DNA of 23,848 nucleotides, from positions 1-23,848 of the forward strand of contig JBJENW010000046.1 of the NCBI GenBank assembly GCA_051880395.1, read 5' to 3'. Origin of the DNA: JBJENW01 sp051880395 (GTDB lineage: Bacteria; Bacillota; Clostridia; Lachnospirales; Lachnospiraceae). Position numbers and translations under genes: made by a program. The notes below the pieces were generated by a model, which saw only the letters and a list, made by a program, of their open reading frames with translations, did no database searches and was not told the origin of the DNA. This document shows, one piece after another, positions 15,807-23,792 of the stretch (position 1 is the stretch's first letter; every line of letters begins with the position of its first letter).

Positions 15807-15967
15807 TGTTCTCTCGGAATCTCCCTTGCGCCCGCTTTTGCGGCTGATTTTCCGCCAGATGCACACAAATTTAATCAACGTACGCTCCACGTACGCCTCA
15901 TAAATTTGTGCACATCTGACAAAAAATCATCTCACAAAATCAGGCACAAAGAGACTCCGAGAGAACA
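15807..15967. repeat. Second-type long hairpin upstream of the LRR gene
   Basis: TGTTCTCTCGGAATCTC (15807-15823) pairs with GAGACTCCGAGAGAACA (15951-15967). Inside, the arms TTGCGCCCGCTTTTGC and the CAAAATCAGGCACAA side pair imperfectly, then CACAAATTTA pairs with TAAATTTGTG, with ACGTACG motifs near the apex. It is about 160 bases long and shares no obvious sequence with copies A to D. It ends 21 bases before the LRR start codon, so it would form in that gene's leader or mark a different repeat family. Confidence 0.65.
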
Positions 15968-15988
15968 TAAAGAGAAAAAGGAGGAACA

Positions 15989-16942
15989 ATGCAGGAGAAT
16001 CAGGCGTATATCTGGCAGGAGACGAGAGAGGGAGGCATCCGTCTTTTGCGGGTATTTGGAAATGATCCGGTGGTAAGGATTCCGGATCAGATTAATGGAA
16101 AAACGGTCACAGAAATAGGAGAATACTGTTTTTCCAGAGAAGCACGTTGGAAAAAGAAAGAATATGATTGCAGTAGTGGAAAAATAGAAGAAGATCTGGA
16201 GCTGGCAGGAAAAGAAATCGAGCAGATTCTTTTGCCGGAGACGGTGGAAAAAATCGGTCATTGTGCCTTTTATAATTGTACAGAATTAAAGCAGATCACA
16301 ATGGGAAAACAGACAGCAGAATTTGATAGTGATGCATTTTTAAACTGTAAAAATCTACATCGGGTGTGTCTGCGCAGCAGCGTGAAGGAAAAAAGCGGAA
16401 TACGACAGATGTTAGCACAACTGACGTGGGATGTGTTGGTTCAATTTATGCCAGATCAGTTGGAGGCGGTTTTGTTTTATCCGGAATATCGTGAATATTA
16501 TGATGAGATCGGTCCGGCGCATATTTTTTGTATGAATATTGAGGGCGAAGGATTTCGACTACGGAAAGCTTTTCAGGATGAGAGGGTAGAGCTTTCTCTA
16601 TATGATGCGGCATTTGAAAAGGCGAGTGCAGAAGAAAGCGCACAGGCATTGCAGACGATTGCGTTAAATCGGCTTCGCTATCCGGTGGAATTGTCAGAAC
16701 AGGTGCGCATACAGTATGAAACATATCTACAAAAACAGCAAAAATCGTTGTTTTTACATCTTCTAAAAGAGCAGGATCTGGATGCGATCCGGTTTCTGGT
16801 GAAAGAAAGCTGGTGTGACGAAAAAATCGTCACAGAACTGATTACGGAGGCAGCGGCGCAGGGATGGACAGAAGGTGCAGCACAACTGCTTCAGCTCAGA
16901 CAGGAACAGCCGAAAAAGAATCGATACAGTTTTGATTTTTGA
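15989..16942 (+). CDS. BspA-like leucine-rich repeat protein (cytoplasmic)
   Basis: The N-terminal ~140 of 317 residues carry LRR_5/BspA-type repeats: VVRIPDQINGKTVTEIGEYC, ILLPETVEKIGHCAFYNCTE, and AEFDSDAFLNCKNLHRVCL. The remainder is helical, with ankyrin-like wording near LLKEQDLDAIRFLVKES. There is no signal peptide or anchor, so unlike the large surface BspA proteins this one should be cytoplasmic. The ribosome binding site is AAGGAGGAA. Its stop at 16940-16942 is 11 bases before the preferred start of the VWA gene, so it shares an operon with the VWA and MoxR proteins. A role as adaptor or substrate receptor for that ATPase pair is an inference from context. Confidence 0.85.
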   Translation: MQENQAYIWQETREGGIRLLRVFGNDPVVRIPDQINGKTVTEIGEYCFSREARWKKKEYDCSSGKIEEDLELAGKEIEQILLPETVEKIGHCAFYNCTELKQITMGKQTAEFDSDAFLNCKNLHRVCLRSSVKEKSGIRQMLAQLTWDVLVQFMPDQLEAVLFYPEYREYYDEIGPAHIFCMNIEGEGFRLRKAFQDERVELSLYDAAFEKASAEESAQALQTIALNRLRYPVELSEQVRIQYETYLQKQQKSLFLHLLKEQDLDAIRFLVKESWCDEKIVTELITEAAAQGWTEGAAQLLQLRQEQPKKNRYSFDF

Positions 16943-16953
16943 TGGAGGATAGG

Positions 16954-18255
16954 ATGCATATTCAGACGCAGGAAGAATGGGAAGAAGAAAAAGCGAAAAA
17001 GATTTTAAATCTGACGAGGGATGAGATTTATGTAGAATTACGTTTTTTGGATGTTGCGTTATCCGCACTTTTGCCGCAGGCAGATACACGGGTGCAGACA
17101 TTTGCGACGGATGGAGAGGTTCTTTATTTCTCTGCATTAAAAGCGATTGAGTGTTTTCAAAAGAATCCGCAGTTTTTGACAAGACTGTATCTGCACACTC
17201 TTTTACACTGTATTTTCTCTCATCTGTGGATACGACAGAGCAGGGATAAAAATCTCTGGTCGATCGCCTGTGATATTGCGGTGGAATACACGATCGATCA
17301 TTTGCAAAAACAGTGTACGAAACGAGCGCTGACTTTGCGTCGCAGACAGATTTATACGGAATTGGAAAAAGAAGAAAACGGAATATCAGCAGCACAGATC
17401 TATCATCTTCTGAGACAGAAAACACAGGAAGAATATGTGGCATTGCAGATGGAATTTTATACGGATGATCACAGATTCTGGCCGCAGGAGAAAAAACTGA
17501 GTGCCAGACAGCAGCAGACGGCACAGAACTGGCAGAAAATCGCAAGGCAGAGCAGCCTTTCTCAGAAACGACGGGGAAAAGAGTCGAAAAAGGGGGAGGC
17601 ACTGTTGCAGACGCAGATGAAAGTGGAGAAAAGCCGACGCAGTTATACAGAATTTTTGCGAAAATTTGCACAGTTACACGAAGAGATGCATTGTGATTTG
17701 GATGAATTTGATTTAAACTATTATATGTTTGGATTAGAACATTATGGAAATATGCCGCTCATCGAGCCGTTAGAAACGCAGGAGACAATGAAAATTCAGG
17801 AATTTGTGATCGTTGTGGACACCAGTTATTCCACGAATGGGAAGCTGGTAGAAAATTTTTTGCGGGAGACGACGACAATCTTATTACAGAAACAATCGTT
17901 TTTTACTACGGCCCGGATTCATATTTTGCAGTGCGATGACAAGGTGCGAATGGATACGGTGGTGACGTGTGATCAGGATGTGGAGCGTCTGCTGCATGAT
18001 TTTACAGTTACGGGCGGAGGTTCTACAGATTTTCGACCGGCATTTATCTATGTGAACGATCTGATTGAAAAAGGCGAGATAAAAAATCTACGAGGACTAT
18101 TATATTTTACAGACGGCAAAGGCATCTACCCAAAGGTGCGACCGAATTATCAGGTGGCATTTTTATTTTTGGATGCCTATGAGAAGATGGCCGTTCCGCC
18201 GTGGGCGATGCAACAGCAGATTCTCTTGGAGGAGCTGATGGAAACGAATCGGTGA
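16954..18255 (+). CDS. DUF2201-like putative metallopeptidase with VWA domain
   Basis: This 433-residue protein has two parts. The N-terminal part contains HTLLHCIFSH at residues 81-90 and IACDIAVEY, like the putative metallopeptidase domain of DUF2201 proteins, but the glutamate of an HExxH site is a threonine (Thr82), so peptidase activity is doubtful. The C-terminal part is a von Willebrand A domain with a MIDAS: VVDTSYS (Asp289, Ser291, Ser293), GGGSTDFRPAF and FTDG (Thr386, Asp387). The middle is basic and helical. Starts at 16939 (TTG) and 16942 are possible, but GGAGG at 16944-16948 favours 16954. VWA proteins next to MoxR ATPases act as partner pairs in complex assembly (as in RavA-ViaA), and the same is likely here. 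Confidence 0.88.
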   Translation: MHIQTQEEWEEEKAKKILNLTRDEIYVELRFLDVALSALLPQADTRVQTFATDGEVLYFSALKAIECFQKNPQFLTRLYLHTLLHCIFSHLWIRQSRDKNLWSIACDIAVEYTIDHLQKQCTKRALTLRRRQIYTELEKEENGISAAQIYHLLRQKTQEEYVALQMEFYTDDHRFWPQEKKLSARQQQTAQNWQKIARQSSLSQKRRGKESKKGEALLQTQMKVEKSRRSYTEFLRKFAQLHEEMHCDLDEFDLNYYMFGLEHYGNMPLIEPLETQETMKIQEFVIVVDTSYSTNGKLVENFLRETTTILLQKQSFFTTARIHILQCDDKVRMDTVVTCDQDVERLLHDFTVTGGGSTDFRPAFIYVNDLIEKGEIKNLRGLLYFTDGKGIYPKVRPNYQVAFLFLDAYEKMAVPPWAMQQQILLEELMETNR

Positions 18256-18328
18256 GAATTGTAAAGAGGCATGCAGACCATGTGATGGAGAAACGTGAGT
18301 TATCATAGAGAAAGAAAGGATTACAGCT

Positions 18329-19816
18329 ATGAATATAAAACAGGCAAAGGAAGAAATACGTCACACAGTGCAGGCATATCTGATGAAAAACGCGGATGGC
18401 ACATACCGGATTCCGGCAATTCGGCAGCGCCCACTGCTTTTGATCGGACCGCCTGGGATTGGAAAAACGCAGATTATGGAACAGGTGGCAAGAGAGTGCA
18501 GAATCGGTCTGGTTTCTTATACTATTACGCATCATACGCGTCAGAGTGCAGTTGGGCTTCCGTTTATCCGGGAAGAAAATTTTGACAAAGAAACGTATTC
18601 GGTAACGGAGTATACGATGAGTGAAATCATTGCAAGTGTTTATCAGAAAATGCGAAAAACAGGATTGCGGGAGGGAATTCTGTTTATCGATGAGATCAAC
18701 TGCGTATCAGAGACACTGGCACCCACGATGCTGCAGTTTTTGCAGGAAAAGAAATTCGGAAATCAGAAAATCCCGGAGGGATGGATCATTGTGGCAGCAG
18801 GAAATCCGCCGGAGTACAATAAATCGGTGCGTGAATTTGATATGGTGACGCTTGACCGTGTTCGGTGTATGCCGATCGAAGCAGATTTGTCGGTATGGAA
18901 ACCATATGCGCGCAGGCAGCATGTGAATCCTGCGATTTTGAGTTATTTAGAGATACGTCCGCAGAATTTTTATCGGGTAGAGTCTACGATAGATGGTCTG
19001 TCATTTGTCACTGCCCGAGGCTGGGAGGACTTGAGCAATCTGATGGAAGTGTATCGGGAATTGGAAATTCCAGTGACAAAAGAGGTGATCTATGAATTCC
19101 TGCGGCACGAGGATGTGGCAGAAGATGTGGCGGCTTATCTGGATTTGTACCAGAAATATCAGGACGATTATGGGATTTCTGAGATCCTAGCCGGGCGCCA
19201 GAAGCCGGAGGTGTTTGCAAGAATCTATCAGGCGGCATTTGATGAACGACTGACAGTTGTAAATCTGCTTTTGGATGCATTGTTTGTACAGTTTGAGCAG
19301 GCACAACAAGAGAGAAAAAAGACGGATGACTGGTATGAATTTTTAAAAAAATATCTGGCTATAATTCAGCAAAAAGCATTTCCGGTGGAAGGATATCTGG
19401 CACTTTTACTGGAAGAACAGGAAGCAGTGAAGCAGGCGGAAAAACAGGGAATCTACAATTCGAAAGAGCTGGCATCCAAGAAAGAGTTATTGGAAAGTCT
19501 TCAGGAGTGTGTACCGGAGATTGGAAGAACGCCGCAAAATGCGTTTGAGCAGGCAAAGGTTGGATTTGGACGTCAGCAGGAGAAAGCGGAATTTTTTGAA
19601 AATCGTGCTTTATTTGCATTGGAAGCAGCTTTTGACTTTTGTGAGAAGGCATTTGAAGAAGGCGAAGAAATGGTTGTATTTGTAACGGAACTTACAATGA
19701 ATGAAGTGGCCGCACGTTTTTTAGCGGAGCATCCATGCGTGCGTTATCTGAAATACAGTCAGAAATTATTAGTTGGCAGCAGAAGGGCAGAAATTTTATC
19801 TGAGCTGCAACGCTAG
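18329..19816 (+). CDS. MoxR-family AAA+ ATPase
   Basis: A 495-residue ATPase with Walker A GPPGIGKT at 40-47, Walker B LFIDEIN with Asp121/Glu122, and sensor region VAAGNPPEYN, followed by LDRVRCMPIEADLSVWKPYA. This is the MoxR/AAA_5 pattern. The C-terminal ~200 residues are a helical extension not typical of short MoxR proteins. AAAGGA lies eight bases before the start. It comes 73 bases after the VWA gene. MoxR ATPases remodel or assemble partner proteins with a VWA co-chaperone, so these two and the LRR protein probably form one machine. The client protein is unknown. Confidence 0.92.
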   Translation: MNIKQAKEEIRHTVQAYLMKNADGTYRIPAIRQRPLLLIGPPGIGKTQIMEQVARECRIGLVSYTITHHTRQSAVGLPFIREENFDKETYSVTEYTMSEIIASVYQKMRKTGLREGILFIDEINCVSETLAPTMLQFLQEKKFGNQKIPEGWIIVAAGNPPEYNKSVREFDMVTLDRVRCMPIEADLSVWKPYARRQHVNPAILSYLEIRPQNFYRVESTIDGLSFVTARGWEDLSNLMEVYRELEIPVTKEVIYEFLRHEDVAEDVAAYLDLYQKYQDDYGISEILAGRQKPEVFARIYQAAFDERLTVVNLLLDALFVQFEQAQQERKKTDDWYEFLKKYLAIIQQKAFPVEGYLALLLEEQEAVKQAEKQGIYNSKELASKKELLESLQECVPEIGRTPQNAFEQAKVGFGRQQEKAEFFENRALFALEAAFDFCEKAFEEGEEMVVFVTELTMNEVAARFLAEHPCVRYLKYSQKLLVGSRRAEILSELQR

Positions 19817-19829
19817 AAAGGGAAAAGGA

Positions 19830-20981
19830 ATGATAGAAAATGGTCAGATTACGGTAGAAGAGATGCTGGAAATGGAAAAAGACAGTTACCAGTTGATTGA
19901 TGTCCGTGAAGAGCAGGCGTTTCAATATGGCAAGATTCCGGGAGCAGTACATGTGCCAGCGGAGGAATTGGAGAAAACGGAGTTTTCAAAGAAAGAAAAG
20001 CTGATCTTTTACTGCATGAAAGGGATTGCGAGCGTGGATGCGGCAGAAAAAATGCGAGCACGCGGTTATGAGGCCTATAGTCTGGAGGGTGGCTATCATC
20101 ATTGGCTGCAGGTTCATTTTACATTGGAAGAAAAGCAGAAACAGACGAGATGTGCAGATATAGAGCAGAGCATTCGGAAAAAATTCCATAAAGAACTGTT
20201 TAGTAAATTCGCAAAAGCCATTAACACCTATGATCTGGTGCAGGAGGGGGATAAGATTGCAGTTTGTATTTCCGGCGGAAAAGACTCGATGTTGATGGCA
20301 AAACTGTTTCAAGAGTTGAAACGGCATAATAAATTTCCGTTTGAACTGGTGTTTCTTGTGATGGATCCGGGATACAGCAAGGAAAATCGAATGGTGATCG
20401 AAGAAAATGCAAAGCTGATGCAGATACCGATCACAGTTTTTGAAACACAGATTTTTGATGCGGTTTATGAAATTGAAAAATCACCGTGTTATCTCTGTGC
20501 AAGAATGCGCAGAGGGTATCTATATAGCAAGGCGAAAGAGCTGGGATGCAATAAGATTGCGTTGGGACATCATTATGACGATGTGATCGAAACCATTTTG
20601 ATGGGGATGCTTTATGGCGCACAGGTGCAGACGATGATGCCGAAGCTTCACAGTACAAATTTTGAAGGTATGGAGTTGATCCGACCAATGTATCTGATTC
20701 GGGAGGATTCGATCAAACACTGGCGGGATTATAATGGATTGCATTTTATTCAATGTGCCTGTCGGTTTACCGATACCTGCACGACCTGCAACCCGGACGG
20801 CAGCAGTACATCAAAGCGAATGGAAGTAAAAAATCTTATCCGGGAACTGAAAAAGACAAATCCGTATGTGGAGAGCAATATTTTCCGCAGCGTGGAGAAT
20901 GTAAATTTAAAAACGATCATTGCGTACAAAGATGAAAACGGAACACATCGTTTTACAGATACGTATGAATCGAAAGAATAG
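19830..20981 (+). CDS. Rhodanese-TtcA fusion, tRNA 2-thiolation PP-loop protein
   Basis: The protein has 383 residues. Residues 1-95 are a rhodanese domain (LIDVREEQAFQYGKIPGAVH) with active-site Cys62 in FYCMKGIAS. Residues from about 130 on form a TtcA/TilS-type PP-loop ATPase: CISGGKDSM with SGGKDS at 148-153, Cys220-x2-Cys223 in CYLCARMRRG, LGHHYDDVIET, and a cysteine cluster at 309, 311, 317 and 320. TtcA adds sulphur to cytidine 32 of tRNA using an iron-sulphur cluster. A fused rhodanese could hand over persulphide sulphur directly. The ATG at 19830 follows AAAGGG by seven bases; upstream in-frame starts lie inside the MoxR gene. Only 13 bases separate it from MoxR and 14 from argC. Exact tRNA target not provable here. 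Confidence 0.88.
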   Translation: MIENGQITVEEMLEMEKDSYQLIDVREEQAFQYGKIPGAVHVPAEELEKTEFSKKEKLIFYCMKGIASVDAAEKMRARGYEAYSLEGGYHHWLQVHFTLEEKQKQTRCADIEQSIRKKFHKELFSKFAKAINTYDLVQEGDKIAVCISGGKDSMLMAKLFQELKRHNKFPFELVFLVMDPGYSKENRMVIEENAKLMQIPITVFETQIFDAVYEIEKSPCYLCARMRRGYLYSKAKELGCNKIALGHHYDDVIETILMGMLYGAQVQTMMPKLHSTNFEGMELIRPMYLIREDSIKHWRDYNGLHFIQCACRFTDTCTTCNPDGSSTSKRMEVKNLIRELKKTNPYVESNIFRSVENVNLKTIIAYKDENGTHRFTDTYESKE

Positions 20982-20995
20982 GAAGGAGAAACGTT

Positions 20996-21949
20996 ATGAG
21001 TGAAAAAACAAAGGTATTTATTGATGGAAGTGAGGGAACGACAGGTCTGCGTATTTTTGAGCGTTTTGAGGGAAGAGATGACATTGAATTATTGAAAATT
21101 TCTTCGGAACTTCGCAAGGATCCGGCAGAAATCAGCAAATTTATCAATGCGTCCGACATTACATTTTTATGTTTGCCGGATGCGGCCGCCAGAGAAGCGG
21201 TCGAGCTGGTAAACAACGACCATGTTCGAATCATCGACACTTCTACGGCACATCGTACCGAAGAGGGATGGGCGTATGGATATCCGGAATTATCCGAGGA
21301 ACACAGAAATGCGATTCGCACCGGAAAACGGATTGCTGTACCAGGATGTTATGCAACTGGCTTTATTACGATTGCATATGCAATGGTAAAAGGCGGTATA
21401 CTTCCGGCTGATTATCCGGTTTCCGCTTTTGCTGTTTCTGGTTACAGTGGAGCCGGCAAAAAGACGATTGCGGTTTATGAGGGTGAGAATCGTGACAAAG
21501 AATTAGATGCGCCGAGAGAGTATGCGCTGACACAGAAACATAAGCATTTAAAAGAAATGCAAAAAATCAGCGGTCTGAAACGGACACCGCTCTTTTCCCC
21601 GTTTGTGGCAGATTATTATAGTGGAATGCTTGTGACGCTGCCGTTTTATGCAGACATGTTAAATGGAACACAAACACCAGAGAGTGTGCAGGCGTTTTTT
21701 GCAGACTTCTATAAGGAGGAGCCGTTTATCAAAGTAATGCCGTTTGGAAAAGAAGCGGAATATAACGGATTTCTTTCTGGAAATGCCTGCTCCGGCTGGG
21801 ACGGCATTGAAATCTATGTAACTGGAAACGAAGATCGAATCCTTGTCTCTACACGTTTTGACAACCTCGGCAAAGGAGCATCCGGGGCAGCCATCCAGTG
21901 CTTAAATATCATGCTCGGCTGTGACGAAACAAAAGGATTGCAATTATAA
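20996..21949 (+). CDS. argC: N-acetyl-gamma-glutamyl-phosphate reductase, type 2
   Basis: At 317 residues this is the length of the short (type 2) ArgC. It starts with the nucleotide-binding loop IDGSEGTTGLRIFERFEGR, has FLCLPDAAAREA and the catalytic-cysteine motif VPGCYATG with Cys118, and ends with the conserved STRFDNLGKGASGAAIQCLN. It reduces N-acetylglutamyl phosphate to the semialdehyde with NADPH in arginine biosynthesis, in the cytoplasm. The start has AGGAAGGAG upstream and follows the TtcA gene by 14 bases. No other arg gene is present in the window, so the pathway genes must be elsewhere. Hairpin repeat C begins six bases after the stop. Confidence 0.96.
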   Translation: MSEKTKVFIDGSEGTTGLRIFERFEGRDDIELLKISSELRKDPAEISKFINASDITFLCLPDAAAREAVELVNNDHVRIIDTSTAHRTEEGWAYGYPELSEEHRNAIRTGKRIAVPGCYATGFITIAYAMVKGGILPADYPVSAFAVSGYSGAGKKTIAVYEGENRDKELDAPREYALTQKHKHLKEMQKISGLKRTPLFSPFVADYYSGMLVTLPFYADMLNGTQTPESVQAFFADFYKEEPFIKVMPFGKEAEYNGFLSGNACSGWDGIEIYVTGNEDRILVSTRFDNLGKGASGAAIQCLNIMLGCDETKGLQL

Positions 21950-21955
21950 TTTCAT

Positions 21956-22287
21956 AAATTTCTATTTATGCTACTAATTCCAAGACGGACGTTTCCGGGA
22001 TTTGGGCAGACGCAGGTCACGGGACGGCAGCTTTCAGAGGGGCCAGACAGAAATGCAGTCAAGTTCGCGACGGGCCAATCTGCGATGCTTTATTTTTGCT
22101 GTTTTCCGAAGGTCGTACAGTCTGCACAAAGATGTACGCCAGAGCAAGACTCAAAATCGGATTCTTTCTCTGGCGTACACCTTTGCACAGCCAGTACGCC
22201 AATCGGCAAAACAGCAAAGGCATCGCAGATTGGCCCGCCGAATCCCAGAAACGTCCGCATAGGAATTAATAGGCTAAATAGAAATTT
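21956..22287 (+). repeat. Long hairpin repeat, copy C (mosaic, shortened right arm)
   Basis: The left end AAATTTCTATTTA (21956-21968) and the body are oriented as in copy A. The interior is almost identical to the reverse complement of copy B, with the apex region differing at one base in about 68. The right arm is cut short: TTGGCCCG (22231-22238) jumps straight to CCGAATCCCAGAAACG, leaving out the ~65 bases that should pair with the outer left arm. The right terminus is also of the wrong kind. GTCCGCATAGGAATTAATAG then TAAATAGAAATTT is the reverse complement of copy A's left end, so both ends are alike. The copy is best explained by recombination between two copies. The region 21950-22285 holds no gene. 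Confidence 0.9.
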
Positions 22288-22924
22288 AATATCCGAGGGA
22301 TTCTCCGATGAGGATTACATGGATACGGTTTGGATCTCCGCTGCGGCGTGTAGTAACAACCTGATTGCAGATACAATCCGGGGAAAGGCAGTTTGCACAG
22401 ACGCCTGTGGCAGCGCAGGGGGTCTGTTTGTTCAGACGCAGACAATTCTGTGGCGTAGCAATATTATGTACCCGTAAAAGGGCTTCATCTACGTTTGAAC
22501 AGACTTTATTCATTCCGCAGAGCAAAATGACTTTTTTTGGACCATAGATCAGTGCGGCAACACGATTCCCGTTTCCGTCGATATTGACAAGTTCGCCCGA
22601 TACTGTCACAGCATTACTGCTCATAAAATATGCATCGCAGTGAAAGGCGTCGTGATATACTTTTTCTGCTTCCTCTGGTGTCTTTGCAGCTGCCCGGTCG
22701 ATCAAAGTCAGGGATGGATTATTTCGCAGATTGTCTAACATGCCACTTTCTTGAAGTGTCATGGAACCACCAAATGCGGCTGTTTTACAATCTTTGATCA
22801 AATCGTTTGCCAGTTCGACTGCTTCTGCGGCTGTTTGGCAGTAATACCCATTGATCTGGCGTTTTTTCATATTTGCGATGACTGTTTTGGCAGTGTTTTC
22901 ATAATAATTTTCTGTTGGTGTCAT
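22286..22924 (-). CDS. LUD-domain (DUF162) protein, LutC-like
   Basis: This minus-strand gene encodes 212 residues of the LUD/DUF162 family: an N-terminal helix with ANMKKRQINGYYC, the core AAFGGSMTLQESGMLDNLRN, AYFMSSNAVTVSGELVNIDG, and a Cys-rich tail TPCAATGVCANCLSPDCICN. LutC-type members serve in lactate oxidation, but many stand-alone LUD proteins have unassigned roles, and no lutA or lutB is seen here. It has a strong AAGGAGG site and an extended -10 at 22999-23007. The stop codon TAA (22288-22286) lies in the outer 13 bases of repeat C, so the repeat may have supplied the natural end. The final residues ESLGY resemble a normal family C-terminus, so the protein is probably complete. 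Confidence 0.9.
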   Translation of the reverse strand: MTPTENYYENTAKTVIANMKKRQINGYYCQTAAEAVELANDLIKDCKTAAFGGSMTLQESGMLDNLRNNPSLTLIDRAAAKTPEEAEKVYHDAFHCDAYFMSSNAVTVSGELVNIDGNGNRVAALIYGPKKVILLCGMNKVCSNVDEALLRVHNIATPQNCLRLNKQTPCAATGVCANCLSPDCICNQVVTTRRSGDPNRIHVILIGESLGY

Positions 22925-22998
22925 AAGAACCTCCTTCTTGTGTCTGATTCTGCATTACTGCATGGAAACAGTAATATTCTGTTTTTGAAACCAAGAAT

Positions 22999-23007
22999 AT
23001 TGTAGCA
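22999..23007 (-). promoter_or_regulatory. Extended -10 promoter of the LUD gene
   Basis: Read on the minus strand, this is TGCTACAAT, an extended -10 element. It lies about 75 bases before the LUD start; no convincing -35 is visible. Confidence 0.5.
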
Positions 23008-23034
23008 TATTGAGTAGAAAAATGGAGAAAAAAT

Positions 23035-23043
23035 TGCTATAAT
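23035..23043 (+). promoter_or_regulatory. Extended -10 promoter of the exonuclease gene
   Basis: TGCTATAAT is a perfect extended -10, 32 bases before the exonuclease start. TTGAGT at 23010-23015 is too far away (22 bases) to be its -35. It is divergent from the LUD promoter 28 bases away. Confidence 0.6.
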
Positions 23044-23075
23044 GGAAGAAAATTTACGAAAAACGGGAGGAAAAT

Positions 23076-23744
23076 ATGAAGAAAGAACAAGATACGGCTA
23101 TGCAGTTAGCGCAGCCGACAGCAGATTACGTGTTGTTTGATTTTGAGACGACGGGAACGAGTTGGCAGCGGGATGAAATTATCGAAATAGCGGCGGTAAA
23201 GGTGAAAAATCATAAAATTGTGGATGAGTTTACAACTCTGGTGAATCCTAAACGGCCGATCCCGTATTGTGCGACACAGGTAAATCATATTACAGACGAG
23301 ATGGTAAAAACAGCACCGACACTGGATAAAGTGCTTCCAAAATTTGTGAAATTTATCGGAAAAAATGTATTGGCAGGTCATAATATCAAATCTTTCGATC
23401 TGAAATTTTTAAACCGTGCAACAGAAGATATTCTTGGAATGACAGTAACAAATTCTTATATCGATACACTGACGCTTGCTCGTACCTGTCTGCCGCAATT
23501 GCCACATCATCGGTTGACGGATCTGGCAGAATATTTTCAGATAAAGACAGAAGGTGCACACCGCGCATTGAACGACTGTGTGATGAATCAAAAATGTCTG
23601 GAAGAATTAGCAAAGATACTCCAAAACCAAGAACAGCCGATTTGCCCAAAGTGTGGTGGACTTCTTGTAAAACGAAACGGAAAATTTGGGGAGTTTTACG
23701 GTTGCTCGAATTATCCGATTTGTCGTTTTACAAAAAATATGTAA
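23076..23744 (+). CDS. DEDDh 3'-5' exonuclease with topoisomerase-type zinc ribbon
   Basis: The first ~180 of 222 residues are an exonuclease of the DnaQ/PolC-epsilon class. Exo I is FDFETTG with Asp22 and Glu24, Exo II includes GHNIKSFD with Asp108, and Exo III is AHRALNDC with His162 and Asp167, making a complete DEDDh site. The last ~35 residues form a zinc ribbon with Cys190, Cys193, Cys210 and Cys216 (CPKCG, then FYGCSNYPICRF), the kind found at the C-terminus of bacterial topoisomerase I. The start has GGGAGG six bases upstream. The zinc ribbon probably binds single-stranded DNA and guides the nuclease, in DNA repair or end trimming. Repeat D begins about 50 bases after the stop. Confidence 0.93.
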   Translation: MKKEQDTAMQLAQPTADYVLFDFETTGTSWQRDEIIEIAAVKVKNHKIVDEFTTLVNPKRPIPYCATQVNHITDEMVKTAPTLDKVLPKFVKFIGKNVLAGHNIKSFDLKFLNRATEDILGMTVTNSYIDTLTLARTCLPQLPHHRLTDLAEYFQIKTEGAHRALNDCVMNQKCLEELAKILQNQEQPICPKCGGLLVKRNGKFGEFYGCSNYPICRFTKNM

Positions 23745-23792
23745 TTGTAGATTTCTACTCGCAAAAAAGCTCTGCAACTTTCTGACGTAAAC

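Noticed and set aside
16763..17671. 302-codon minus-strand open frame opposite the LRR/VWA genes
   Set aside because: It is an antisense shadow of two well-supported coding regions, with no recognisable domain and no start signal.
23745..23765. TGTAGATTTCTAC near a repeat end, reminiscent of a Cas12a direct-repeat stem
   Set aside because: Only one short hairpin is present, with no repeated array, spacers or cas genes nearby. It is probably chance or a minor terminator-like hairpin.
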